Positions 1 to 7,627 of a DNA stretch of 20,623 bases are shown one piece after another; within the stretch, counting starts at the first letter, position 1; each line of letters opens with the position of its first letter. Made by a program: the position numbers and the translations under genes. The DNA lies in the NCBI GenBank assembly GCA_050701115.1, contig JBOHER010000193.1, forward strand, positions 1 through 20,623. Direction: 5' to 3'. The stretch is from JBOHER01 sp050701115 (GTDB taxonomy: Bacteria; Actinomycetota; Actinomycetes; Mycobacteriales; Pseudonocardiaceae). Under the pieces are notes generated by a model that was not told the origin of the DNA, did no database searches, and saw nothing but the letters and a program-made list of their open reading frames with translations.

Positions 1-791
1 GCTGAGCCCACCAGGTCTGCTTCGATCATCCGGACGGTGCGCAGGATGGCGGGCAGGTATTCCTGCTCGACCAACTCCGGGGTGGTGCGGCCGGCATGCA
101 CGGACACGTTGGCCGCCGCGATGACCCTGCCCGCGCGATCGCGCACCGGCGCGGCCGCTCCCCGCAGGCCCTCCTCGAGTTCGGAGTCGACCAGCGCCCA
201 GCCCTGGGTGCGCACTTTGTCGATCTCCGCGCGCAGCTTGTGCACGGTCCGTACCGTGCGGCCGGTCTTCAGTTCCAGGTGCAGCCGATCAAGGTACGCC
301 TCGAGTTCGGGCTGGGGAAGTCCGGCGAGCAGGACGCGGCCCATCGAAGTGGCGTAGGCCTTGAACCGGGTGCCGATATTGATCTTCACGGCGGCCAGGC
401 GAGCGCTGGGCACCAGCGCGACGTAGACGATGTCGTCCGCGTCGAGCACGGCCAGCGCCGCTGTCTCGTTGAGCTCGCGAGCCAGCTTCTGTAGGTGCGG
501 CCCGGCCACCTCGGGCACCGTCATGCTGGAGAGGTAGGCGTAGCCGAGCTCAAGGGTGCGCGGGGTCAGCTCGAAGCCCCGGCCGTCGGTGGCCATGTAC
601 CCCAGGTCGACGAGCGTGAGCAGCAGCCGTCGGGCGGTCGCCCGGTCCAACCCGGTCTCGCGGGCGACTTCCGAGAGCGACTGCTTCGGGTGCTCGGCGG
701 AGAACGACCGCATCACCGCGAGCGCCCGAGCCACTGACTGCACGAAATGCGGCCCGTACTCCGCCCGCCGACCGATCAACGGTTCAGCCAT
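1..791 (-). CDS. IclR-family regulator, PcaR/PobR-like, C-terminus cut by window edge
   Basis: This is a transcriptional regulator with an N-terminal winged helix-turn-helix and a C-terminal effector-binding domain. I translated the minus strand from ATG at 791, which follows a strong GGAGG-type ribosome site (about 801-810). 263 codons are open to the left edge, so only the last residues are missing. The HTH lies at about residues 37-62, with LSEVARETGLDRATARRLLL visible. The effector domain carries YATSMGRVLLAG and the ELEEGLRGAAAPVRD stretch, both typical of the PcaR/PcaU/PobR branch of IclR proteins. It is divergent from pcaI and shares a 169-bp control region with it. By eye more than half of its residues match the IclR protein at 7628-8413, so the two are paralogues. 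It probably controls the pca operon in response to an aromatic acid or beta-ketoadipate; which of the two paralogues does so is unknown. Confidence 0.93.
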   Translation of the reverse strand, partial: MAEPLIGRRAEYGPHFVQSVARALAVMRSFSAEHPKQSLSEVARETGLDRATARRLLLTLVDLGYMATDGRGFELTPRTLELGYAYLSSMTVPEVAGPHLQKLARELNETAALAVLDADDIVYVALVPSARLAAVKINIGTRFKAYATSMGRVLLAGLPQPELEAYLDRLHLELKTGRTVRTVHKLRAEIDKVRTQGWALVDSELEEGLRGAAAPVRDRAGRVIAAANVSVHAGRTTPELVEQEYLPAILRTVRMIEADLVGS

Positions 792-829
792 TGCGGTCGG
801 CTCCTCCCTCGTCGGGTCAATGCAACAAC

Positions 830-846
830 TGTGCGTATACCGCACA
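830..846. promoter_or_regulatory. IclR-type operator candidate O1
   Basis: A perfect inverted repeat, TGTGCG-N5-CGCACA, lies 38 bp upstream of the divergent IclR start codon. The 6-5-6 layout matches sites bound by PcaR/PcaU/PobR-type IclR dimers. Its position suggests autoregulation of the minus-strand regulator. Binding is inferred. Confidence 0.6.
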
Positions 847-876
847 TGCTAGCCGAGGTGCGAGCACCCGTTCCGG

Positions 877-905
877 TTGACGTGCCGGTCGCGAGCGCGT
901 ATGTT
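877..905 (+). promoter_or_regulatory. Sigma70-type promoter of the pca operon
   Basis: TTGACG at 877-882 and TATGTT at 900-905 are separated by exactly 17 bp, close to the housekeeping consensus. The predicted transcript starts near 912, about 50 nt before the pcaI GTG. The -10 overlaps the inverted repeat at 901-919, which suits repression by a bound regulator. This is predicted from sequence only. Confidence 0.6.
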
Positions 906-919
906 CTTATCAAGAACAT
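901..919. promoter_or_regulatory. Operator candidate O2 over the pca -10
   Basis: ATGTTCTT-ATC-AAGAACAT is a perfect 8-bp inverted repeat. Its core at 902-918 has the same 6-5-6 geometry (TGTTCT-N5-AGAACA) as O1 and O3. It covers most of the -10 hexamer and the likely start of transcription. A dimeric regulator bound here would block RNA polymerase. Confidence 0.6.
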
Positions 920-920
920 G

Positions 921-937
921 TGTGCGCAATACGAACA
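921..937. promoter_or_regulatory. Operator candidate O3 in the pcaI leader
   Basis: TGTGCG-N5-CGAACA differs from a perfect palindrome by one base and shares its left half with O1. Its centre lies 19 bp from the centre of O2, close to two helical turns, so two dimers could sit on the same face of the DNA. Confidence 0.5.
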
Positions 938-960
938 TCGGCACGGGATGGAGCAGCACA

Positions 961-1779
961 GTGGCTGAGATTGTGTCCTTGTCCGACGCGGTCGCCGAGC
1001 TGGTGCAGGACGGCGACATAGTTGCCCTGGAGGGGTTCACGCACCTGATCCCGGTGGCAGCGGGGCAGGAGATCATCCGACAGGACCGGCGCGACCTGAC
1101 CCTGGTGCGGATGACCCCGGACATCGTGTACGACCAGCTCATCGGCGCGGGCTGCGCAAGCAAGCTGATCTTCTCCTGGGGTGGCAACCCCGGAGTCGGG
1201 TCGCTGCATCGCTTCCGGGACGCCGTGCAGAATGGCTGGCCGGCACCGCTGGAGATCGAGGAACACAGCCACGCGGGCATGGCGAACCGATACGTCGCGG
1301 GCGCATCCGGGCTGCCGTTCGCCGTGCTGCGTGGCTACATCGGGACCGACCTACCCAAGGTCACCTCGACCATCAAACAGATCACCTGCCCGTTCACCGG
1401 CGAGCAGCTGACCGCGGTGCCCGCGATCAACCCGGACGTGTCGATCATCCACGCCCAGCGCGCTGACAGGGCCGGCAACGTGCAGATGTGGGGACTGGTC
1501 GGTGTGCAGAAGGAAGCCGTTCTGGCCGCAACGCGGAGCCTGGTCACCGTCGAGGAGATCGTGGACGAACTGGAGCCGGTTCCCGGCGCGATCGTGCTGC
1601 CATCGTGGGCGGTGACCCGAGTGGCCGAGGTGCCCGGGGGTGCCCACCCGTCCTACGCGCAGGGCTATTCGGAGCGAGACAACACCTACTACGCGGACTG
1701 GGATGCCATCAGCCGTGATCGCGAGGCATTCGAGCAGTGGCTCGCCGAGGTGAAGAAACAGAAGGCGGTGCTCTCATGA
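961..1779 (+). CDS. pcaI: 3-oxoadipate CoA-transferase, alpha subunit
   Basis: This is subunit A of the enzyme that moves CoA from succinyl-CoA to beta-ketoadipate in the cytosol, the penultimate step of the pathway. I chose the GTG at 961, giving 272 aa. GGAG at 950-953 is well spaced, and upstream in-frame codons would run through the promoter and operators. The N-terminus contains LVQDGDIVALEGFTHLIPVA and the middle has SWGGNPGVGSLHRFRDAV, typical of the glutaconate-CoA-transferase-like PcaI proteins of actinobacteria rather than the shorter proteobacterial type. The stop overlaps the next start as ATGA, which suits two subunits made in equal amounts. It is the first gene of the pca operon. 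Another CoA-transferase substrate is possible in principle, but the context makes beta-ketoadipate very likely. Confidence 0.93.
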   Translation: MAEIVSLSDAVAELVQDGDIVALEGFTHLIPVAAGQEIIRQDRRDLTLVRMTPDIVYDQLIGAGCASKLIFSWGGNPGVGSLHRFRDAVQNGWPAPLEIEEHSHAGMANRYVAGASGLPFAVLRGYIGTDLPKVTSTIKQITCPFTGEQLTAVPAINPDVSIIHAQRADRAGNVQMWGLVGVQKEAVLAATRSLVTVEEIVDELEPVPGAIVLPSWAVTRVAEVPGGAHPSYAQGYSERDNTYYADWDAISRDREAFEQWLAEVKKQKAVLS

Positions 1780-2549
1780 CCATCACCACTGAACCGCAAT
1801 TGACCTATACCTCCGACGAAATGATGTCGATCGCGGCGGCGCGCGCGCTGACCGGCGACAAGCGATGTTTCGTCGGCATCGGACTTCCGTCGACGGCGGC
1901 CAACCTGGCCCGCCGCACGCATGCTCCCGACCTGGTGTTGATCTACGAATCGGGCACGCTGGGCTCGAAGCCGAGCAGGTTGCCCGCGTCGATCGGCGAC
2001 GGGATTCTAGCCGAGACCGCGGACGCGGTGATCAGCGTGCCCGAGGTGTTCAACTACTGGCTGCAGCCCGGCCGCATCGACGTCGGGTTCCTCAGCGCGG
2101 CGCAGCTGGATAAGTTCGGCAACATCAACACCACGGTGATCGGCGACGATTACACCAACCCGAAGGTGCGGCTGCCCGGCGCGGGCGGTGCACCGGAGAT
2201 CGCCGCGTCCTGTCACGAGGTGTTCGTCGTGGTGCGACAGAGCAAGCGCAGCTTCGTCGAGCAGGTCGACTTCATCACCTCCTTCGGGCACGGTCGCGGC
2301 AACGGCGAGCGGGAGCGGCTCGGCCTGCGCGGAGCGGGACCGACACTGGTGATCACCGACCTCGGTGCGTTCCGGCCCGACCCGGAATCCCATGAACTCG
2401 TCTTGACCGAGTTGCACCCCGGCGTGACCGTGGACCAGGTGCGGGAAGCTACCGGCTGGACGCTGAAGGTCGCGCCGGATCTCGGTCGGACCCCGGTGCC
2501 GACGGACGACGAACTCGCCGCGTTGCGCGCACTCAAGGAGGCCTCATGA
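1776..2549 (+). CDS. pcaJ: 3-oxoadipate CoA-transferase, beta subunit
   Basis: This is subunit B, 257 aa, partner of PcaI. Family I CoA-transferases form a covalent glutamyl-CoA intermediate on the beta subunit. The segment LIYESGTLG places a candidate catalytic glutamate at residue 58, where glutaconate CoA-transferase beta subunits carry theirs. FGNINTTVIGDDYTNPKVRL and VDFITSFGHG follow and are typical of the family. ATG at 1776 overlaps the pcaI stop (ATGA). An earlier in-frame start inside pcaI at 1737 lacks support. The stop in turn overlaps the pcaF start by ATGA, with AAGGAGG at 2535-2541 serving pcaF. The assignment rests on family features plus position between pcaI and pcaF. Confidence 0.93.
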   Translation: MTITTEPQLTYTSDEMMSIAAARALTGDKRCFVGIGLPSTAANLARRTHAPDLVLIYESGTLGSKPSRLPASIGDGILAETADAVISVPEVFNYWLQPGRIDVGFLSAAQLDKFGNINTTVIGDDYTNPKVRLPGAGGAPEIAASCHEVFVVVRQSKRSFVEQVDFITSFGHGRGNGERERLGLRGAGPTLVITDLGAFRPDPESHELVLTELHPGVTVDQVREATGWTLKVAPDLGRTPVPTDDELAALRALKEAS

Positions 2550-3724
2550 GTGCTGACGTGTTCATCCTCGACGGGGCGCGGACCCCGTTCGGCCGGTACG
2601 GTGGCGCGCTGTCCGGGACACGACCGGATGATCTGGCGGCGCAGGTGCTGCGCGCGCTGACCGAACGCACCGACTTCGATCCGGCCGGTGTGGACGAGGT
2701 CGTTTTCGGCGACGCGAACCAGGCAGGCGAGGACAACCGCAATGTGGCCAGGATGGCGACGCTGCTCGCGGGCTGGCCGACTTCGGTGCCGGGCACCACG
2801 GTGAACCGGCTGTGCGGGTCGAGCATGGACGCCGTCATGCAGGCCTCACGCACGATCGCCGTCGGTGACGCTTCGCTTGCGGTGGCCGGTGGTGTTGAGT
2901 CGATGAGCCGGGCGCCGTGGGTGCTCCTCAAGCAGGGTAAGGGTTTTCCGGCCGGGAGCGAGACGCTGCACTCCACAACGCTGGGCTGGCGCATGGTCAA
3001 TCCGAAGATGCCCGAGCAGTGGACCGTCTCCCTCGGTGAGGGAACCGAGATCCTGGCCGACAAGTACCGGATCAGCCGCGAGCAACAGGACGTCTTCGCG
3101 TTGCGCAGCCATCAGCTGGCGGCCAAGGCGTGGGACAACGGCTTCTATGACGACCACGTGGTGCCGGTTGCGGGGACCGACCTGACCCGCGACGAAGGCA
3201 TCCGGGCCGACACCACTCTGGATAAGCTGGCCGCGCTCAAGCCGGTCTTTCGTCCACAAGGGACGGTGACGGCAGGCAACTCGTCACCACTCAACGACGG
3301 TGCCTCGGCGCTGCTGCTCGGTGACCAAGCCGCAGCCGACCGGCTGAACGCGACTCCGCTGGCGCGCATCGCGGGCCGGGGAGCGGCTGGTGTCGAGCCG
3401 CACGAGTTCGGCATCGGACCGGTGCAGGCAGCCGAGATCGCGTTGCGGCGTGCGGGCATCGGCTGGTCGGACCTGGCCGCGGTGGAACTGAACGAGGCGT
3501 TCGCCGCGCAATCTCTCGCCTGTCTCGCCGACTGGCCGGAACTGGATCCCGAGATCGTCAACGTCAACGGCGGGGCCATCGCGATCGGCCACCCGCTGGG
3601 CGCCTCCGGTGGGCGGGTCATGAACCAGTTGGCTCGCGAACTGCGCCGACGTGGCGGCGGCTGGGGCCTGGCCGCGCTCTGCATCGGCGTCGGCCAAGGG
3701 CTCGCCGTCGTGCTGGAGGCATAG
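2546..3724 (+). CDS. pcaF: Beta-ketoadipyl-CoA thiolase
   Basis: This thiolase cleaves beta-ketoadipyl-CoA with CoA to succinyl-CoA and acetyl-CoA, the last step of the pathway. The 392-aa length is normal for the family. The acyl-accepting Cys is at residue 90 in VNRLCGSSMDA. The catalytic His is at 349 in GHPLGASGGR, and the second Cys is at 379 in CIGVGQG. The Val in CIGVGQG, in place of the usual second Gly of CIGGGQG, is common in PcaF-type thiolases. NEAFAAQSL is also present. The start overlaps pcaJ by ATGA behind a strong ribosome site. Position directly after the CoA-transferase pair makes PcaF much more likely than a general acetyl-CoA acetyltransferase. Confidence 0.95.
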   Translation: MSADVFILDGARTPFGRYGGALSGTRPDDLAAQVLRALTERTDFDPAGVDEVVFGDANQAGEDNRNVARMATLLAGWPTSVPGTTVNRLCGSSMDAVMQASRTIAVGDASLAVAGGVESMSRAPWVLLKQGKGFPAGSETLHSTTLGWRMVNPKMPEQWTVSLGEGTEILADKYRISREQQDVFALRSHQLAAKAWDNGFYDDHVVPVAGTDLTRDEGIRADTTLDKLAALKPVFRPQGTVTAGNSSPLNDGASALLLGDQAAADRLNATPLARIAGRGAAGVEPHEFGIGPVQAAEIALRRAGIGWSDLAAVELNEAFAAQSLACLADWPELDPEIVNVNGGAIAIGHPLGASGGRVMNQLARELRRRGGGWGLAALCIGVGQGLAVVLEA

Positions 3725-3727
3725 GAC

Positions 3728-4471
3728 ATGACCACGCAAGAACAGTCCAAGCTCGTGCTGCCGAGTTACCGGCGCGACCCCGAGGGCACGCATCCGTCAT
3801 TGAACTCGCCCGAGTACCGATCCACCGCCCTCCGGCACCCGAAGCAGCTACCGGTGCTGCTGCCGCAGATGCTCACCGAGGTCACCGGCCCGCTGCTGGG
3901 CGCAGGCCGGGTGGGCGAACTCGACAATGACCTGACGCGGCAGCATGCGGGAGAACCGATCGGCCAGCGGATCATCGTCTACGGGCGTCTTTTGGACGGT
4001 AACGGACAGCCGGTACCGGACTCGCTGGTAGAGATCTGGCAGGCCAATGCGGGTGGCCGCTACCGGCACATCGGTGACCGCTGGCCCGCCGCGCTCGACC
4101 CGAACTTCGACGGTGTCGGGCGTACGATGACCGACGCACGGGGTCGCTACCAGTTCACCACGATCAAACCGGGCGCCTATCCGTGGAAGAACCACGACAA
4201 TGCCTGGCGTCCGGCGCACATCCACTTCTCGCTGTTCGGGCGCTCGTTCACCCAGCGGCTGGTCACCCAGATGTACTTCCCGGACGATCCGCTGTTCAGT
4301 CAGGACCCGATCTTCAACTCGGTTCCTGAGCAGGCGAGGTCTCGGATGATTCCCCGGTTCGATCTGGACCGCACGCGGCCGGAATGGGCGCTGGCCTTCG
4401 AGTTCGACATCGTGCTGCGCGGACGTGCGGCCACCCCGTTCGAGGAGGAGGACGAGGACGACGATGTCTGA
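3728..4471 (+). CDS. pcaH: Protocatechuate 3,4-dioxygenase, beta subunit
   Basis: This iron-bearing subunit of the intradiol dioxygenase opens protocatechuate between carbons 3 and 4 to 3-carboxy-cis,cis-muconate. It is 247 aa. The four expected Fe(III) ligands are visible: Tyr112 (GGRYRH), Tyr151 (GAYPW), His164 and His166 (RPAHIHFS). The N-terminal dioxygenase extension precedes the core VYGRLLDGNGQPVPDSLVEI. GGAGG at 3715-3719 sits 8 nt before ATG. The C-terminus is strongly acidic (EEEDEDDDV); this segment is encoded by purine-rich DNA that also serves as the ribosome site for pcaG. The stop overlaps the pcaG start by 8 nt. With pcaG next door, identification is secure. Confidence 0.97.
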   Translation: MTTQEQSKLVLPSYRRDPEGTHPSLNSPEYRSTALRHPKQLPVLLPQMLTEVTGPLLGAGRVGELDNDLTRQHAGEPIGQRIIVYGRLLDGNGQPVPDSLVEIWQANAGGRYRHIGDRWPAALDPNFDGVGRTMTDARGRYQFTTIKPGAYPWKNHDNAWRPAHIHFSLFGRSFTQRLVTQMYFPDDPLFSQDPIFNSVPEQARSRMIPRFDLDRTRPEWALAFEFDIVLRGRAATPFEEEDEDDDV

Positions 4472-5066
4472 GATCTGCTCGCCGGATCGACGCGAAGGCG
4501 CTGTGCTGTTCAGCACCCCGTCGCAAACCGTCGGTCCCTACCTCCACATCGGACTGACTTGGGCGGACGGAGCCTATGTCGTGCCCGAGGGCACGCCCGG
4601 CGCGGTGTGGATCCGCGGCCGGGTGTTCGACGGTGCCGGAGAGGTCATCACCGATGCCATGGTGGAAACCTGGCAGGCGGATCCTGATGGGCGGTTCGAC
4701 CATCCCGACGATCCCAGATTCGGGCAGCGCAGTGGTCCGGCCGCCGGGTTCCGGGGATTCGGCCGTAGCGACACCAGGGAAGGTGGCTTCGCCATCCACA
4801 CCGTGCTGCCCGGCCCAGTGCCCGGCCTCGACGGTGAGCCGCAGGGACCGCATATCGACGTGTCGGTTTTCGCCCGCGGCATGCTGCACCGCACGGTAAC
4901 CCGGATCTACTTCCCCGAGCACGGCGAGGCCAATGCGGCGGACCCGGTCTTGCGCTCGGTGCAGGCAGACCGGCGCGAGACGCTGATCGCGACCCGAACC
5001 GATGACGGATACACGTTCGACGTGCGCATCCAAGGAGATCGGGAGACCGTGTTCTTCGATGTCTGA
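4464..5066 (+). CDS. pcaG: Protocatechuate 3,4-dioxygenase, alpha subunit
   Basis: This subunit shares the intradiol fold with PcaH and helps form the active-site pocket but lacks the iron ligands. It is 200 aa, the usual length for PcaG. The N-terminus has FSTPSQTVGPYLHIGL, a hallmark of alpha subunits, and GPHIDVSVFARGMLHR stands where PcaH has its His pair, with only one His kept. ATG at 4464 overlaps the pcaH stop in the 8-nt string ATGTCTGA. The same 8-nt string forms the junction with pcaB. An in-frame start at 4425 inside pcaH is rejected because it would skip the purine-rich ribosome site and add a basic tail foreign to the family. Confidence 0.96.
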   Translation: MSEICSPDRREGAVLFSTPSQTVGPYLHIGLTWADGAYVVPEGTPGAVWIRGRVFDGAGEVITDAMVETWQADPDGRFDHPDDPRFGQRSGPAAGFRGFGRSDTREGGFAIHTVLPGPVPGLDGEPQGPHIDVSVFARGMLHRTVTRIYFPEHGEANAADPVLRSVQADRRETLIATRTDDGYTFDVRIQGDRETVFFDV

Positions 5067-6441
5067 ATCAGCCGGCTTGTTCGACGGCGTACTCGCGGCG
5101 GGTCCGGTGCGCGAGCTGGTCAGTGACGCGGCGTGGCTGCAGGCCATGCTCGACTTCGAGGGTGCGCTCGCGTTCGCCGAGGCCGATGCGGGTCTCGTCC
5201 CGGTCGAGCACGCCGTGACCATCGCCGCCCAGTGCCGCGCCGGGTACTACGACGTGGCCGAGATCGGCGCCGCGGCTACCGGCATCGGTAACCCGGCGGG
5301 GCCGGTTGTCCGGGCACTTACCGCCCGCGTCGGGGGAACCGCCGCGGGCTATGTCCATCTCGGTGCGACCAGCCAGGACGTCATGGACACCGCGGCGATG
5401 CTGGTGTCCCGGCGGGCACTTGCCGCGCTGCTTACCGACCTCGCGGCGGTGTCGGACCTGCTGGTGTGGCTGGCCGACGAGCACGCGTCGACAGTGCAGG
5501 CGGGACGTAGCCTGCTGCAGCAGGCCTTGCCGGTGACTTTCGGACTGACCGCGGCGGGGTGGCTGTCCGGAGTGGACGCGGCGATCGATCGGCTGACGGT
5601 GCTCCGCGAGTGGCGGCTGGCCGTCCAGTTCGGGGGCGCGGCAGGCACCCTTGCCTCGCTCGGCGAGCACGGGCCGATGGTGTTGGCCGGACTGGCCGGC
5701 CGCCTCGAACTGGCCGAGCCGGTGCTGCCGTGGCACACCGAACGCAGCAGAATCGCCGAACTGGCAGGCGCGTTGGGTGCGGTGTCCGGGGCGGTGGCCA
5801 AGATCGCCGGGGACATTGTGCTGCTGGCCCAGACCGAGGTCGCCGAGGTCTACGAGCAGGGCCCAGCAGGTGCGGGCGGATCGTCGACCATGCCGCACAA
5901 ACGCAACCCGGTAGCCGCGGTCTCCGCCGCTGCCTCCGCCGCGCAATCACCCGGCCTGGTCGCCACGCTGCTCGCGGCATCGGCGCACGAGCATCAGCGG
6001 GCCGCGGGTTCCTGGCACGCCGAATGGCGCCCCTTCTCCGAACTCCTGCGCAGCACCGGATCGGCGCTGTCCTGGCTGCGCACCAGCCTCGAGCGGTTGC
6101 GTGTCGATCCGGAGCGGATGCGCGCCAACCTCGAGCTCACCGGCGGTCTGCTGCTCGCCGAACGGATCACCATCGAACTGGTGCGCGCATCGGCGGACGA
6201 CGGACTGGACTCGGAGGTAGGCAGGCTGGTCGCCCACGATGCGGTGACGGCGTGTTGCCATCTGGCTGTGGACGGCGCGGGCACACTGGTCGATCTGCTG
6301 GCCGCCGATCCGCTTGTCGGCAAGTTCCTTGACCGCGGCCGTATCGCTGAACTGCTGGACCCCGCCGGGTATCTGGGTAGCGCGCAAGCCTTTGTGGACC
6401 GCGCGCTGACCGCGCATCGAGAACGAAAGGAACGCTCGTGA
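5059..6441 (+). CDS. pcaB: 3-carboxy-cis,cis-muconate cycloisomerase
   Basis: This enzyme closes carboxymuconate to 4-carboxymuconolactone. It belongs to the fumarase/aspartase superfamily and is expected to be a cytosolic homotetramer. At 460 aa it has the usual length. The superfamily signature GSSTMPHKRNP is at residues 274-284, and an earlier conserved segment GATSQDVMDT is around residues 102-111. WHAEWRPF, typical of PcaB, follows near 320. I start at ATG 5059, which overlaps pcaG by ATGTCTGA, rather than at 5002, because conserved sequence (GLFDGVLA) begins right after this Met. The stop overlaps the next start by GTGA. Adenylosuccinate lyase is the main alternative family, excluded by context and by the PcaB-type C-terminus. 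Confidence 0.95.
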   Translation: MSESAGLFDGVLAAGPVRELVSDAAWLQAMLDFEGALAFAEADAGLVPVEHAVTIAAQCRAGYYDVAEIGAAATGIGNPAGPVVRALTARVGGTAAGYVHLGATSQDVMDTAAMLVSRRALAALLTDLAAVSDLLVWLADEHASTVQAGRSLLQQALPVTFGLTAAGWLSGVDAAIDRLTVLREWRLAVQFGGAAGTLASLGEHGPMVLAGLAGRLELAEPVLPWHTERSRIAELAGALGAVSGAVAKIAGDIVLLAQTEVAEVYEQGPAGAGGSSTMPHKRNPVAAVSAAASAAQSPGLVATLLAASAHEHQRAAGSWHAEWRPFSELLRSTGSALSWLRTSLERLRVDPERMRANLELTGGLLLAERITIELVRASADDGLDSEVGRLVAHDAVTACCHLAVDGAGTLVDLLAADPLVGKFLDRGRIAELLDPAGYLGSAQAFVDRALTAHRERKERS

Positions 6442-7211
6442 CGGTCGACTTGCATTATGTGACCGACGGACCAGCAAACGGTGAAGTCGTGGTGCTGAGC
6501 GGCTCGCTGGGCAGTGACCTGCGCATGTGGGAACCCCAGGTGTTCCCGCTGGTGGACGCGGGATACCGGGTGGTGCGTTACGACCACCGAGGGCACGGCG
6601 GTTCGCCGGTGCCACCCGGACCGTACACTTTGGACGATCTTGGCGCCGACGTGATCGCGTTGATCGACCGGCTCGGTGTGCCACGGGTGCACTTCGCCGG
6701 ATTGTCGCTGGGCGGCATGCTCGGTATGTGGTTGGGTGCGCATCATCCCGGCCGCATCGCCAGCCTCACCCTGTGCTGCACGTCAGCCAGGATTGACCCA
6801 CCCGAGATGTGGGCGGACCGGGCGAATCTGGTGCGGGCACAGGGCACGCCCGCGGTGGCAGAGGCCGTCGTGGAACGCTGGTTCACCCCGGAATGGCGAG
6901 CCGCCAACCCGGACCGAACCCGCTACTACCGCGAGATGATCGCGGCGACCCCGGCCGAGGGCTACGCCTCGTGCTGCACCGCGATCGAGAACACGGATCT
7001 GCGGTCGTGGTTGAGGTCGATCACCGCGCCGACCCTGGTTATCGCCGGGGTGCAAGATCCCGCGACGCCACCCGAGCACGGTCAGCGCCTTGTCGATGGC
7101 ATCGAGAAGGCCCGGCTCGAGGTGCTCGAGCCCGCGGCGCACCTGGCCAGCGTCGAGCGGGCGGATAAGGTCAGCCAGTTGATCATCGAGCAGGTTCGGG
7201 ACAGCGCATGA
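6438..7211 (+). CDS. pcaD: 3-oxoadipate enol-lactonase
   Basis: This alpha/beta hydrolase opens beta-ketoadipate enol-lactone to beta-ketoadipate. It is 257 aa with a GTG start at 6438 overlapping the pcaB stop and preceded by AAAGGAA at a good distance. The nucleophile elbow GLSLGG puts the catalytic Ser at 90. The Asp is probably 207 (AGVQDPATPP) and the His 235 (PAAHLASVE). RYDHRGHGGSPVPPGPYTLDDL is typical of PcaD. In Streptomyces and Rhodococcus this domain is commonly fused to the next one as PcaL. Here a TGA stop and a new ATG separate them, although the genes still overlap by ATGA. Confidence 0.93.
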   Translation: MTVDLHYVTDGPANGEVVVLSGSLGSDLRMWEPQVFPLVDAGYRVVRYDHRGHGGSPVPPGPYTLDDLGADVIALIDRLGVPRVHFAGLSLGGMLGMWLGAHHPGRIASLTLCCTSARIDPPEMWADRANLVRAQGTPAVAEAVVERWFTPEWRAANPDRTRYYREMIAATPAEGYASCCTAIENTDLRSWLRSITAPTLVIAGVQDPATPPEHGQRLVDGIEKARLEVLEPAAHLASVERADKVSQLIIEQVRDSA

Positions 7212-7603
7212 GCGAGCCGAAAGACCTGTACCAGGAAGGCATGACGGTGCGCCGGGAAGTACTCGGGGACGCGCACGTCGACCGCGCGATCGCGAACACC
7301 ACCGAATTCACCCAACCCTTCCAGGACTACATCACGAAGGCGGCCTGGGGGTCGGTCTGGGCAAGGGACGGCCTCGATCGCAAGACGCGTAGCTGCATCA
7401 CGCTGGCGGCGCTCACCGCGCTGGGCTGTCACGACGAGATCGCCATGCATGTGCGAGCCGCGATCCGCAACGGGCTGACCGCGGCCGAAGTCGCCGAAGT
7501 GCTGCTGCACACAGGGGTCTACGCCGGCGTGCCCGCGTCGAACGCGGCCTTCGCCATCGCTGCGCGAACGCTCGCTGAACTCGGCGATCCGGCCGCCGGG
7601 TAG
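7208..7603 (+). CDS. pcaC: 4-carboxymuconolactone decarboxylase
   Basis: This small cytosolic protein removes CO2 from gamma-carboxymuconolactone to give beta-ketoadipate enol-lactone, the step before PcaD. It has 131 aa, the normal size for a stand-alone PcaC. The carboxymuconolactone decarboxylase fold is shown by RKTRSCITLAALTALGCHDE, with His75 and His81 nearby, and by the C-terminal HTGVYAGVPASNAAF, a strong PcaC marker. The start overlaps the pcaD stop as ATGA; the ribosome site is weak, so translational coupling to pcaD is likely. It closes the set of pca enzymes. The next gene follows after 24 nt on the same strand. Confidence 0.95.
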   Translation: MSEPKDLYQEGMTVRREVLGDAHVDRAIANTTEFTQPFQDYITKAAWGSVWARDGLDRKTRSCITLAALTALGCHDEIAMHVRAAIRNGLTAAEVAEVLLHTGVYAGVPASNAAFAIAARTLAELGDPAAG

Positions 7604-7627
7604 GGTCGTGCGGAACCAGGGAGCCTG

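Noticed and set aside
877..960. Longer N-terminus for PcaI starting at 877 or 901
   Set aside because: The extension would translate the promoter and both operators and is not family-like; GTG 961 has a proper ribosome site.
4314..5222. Minus-strand open frame across pcaG and pcaB
   Set aside because: It spans the pcaH-pcaG-pcaB junctions in antisense and shows no domain.
7200..7215. Broken pcaL fusion by frameshift
   Set aside because: PcaD and PcaC each have normal full length and ends, with a clean ATGA overlap, so two genuine genes are the simpler reading.
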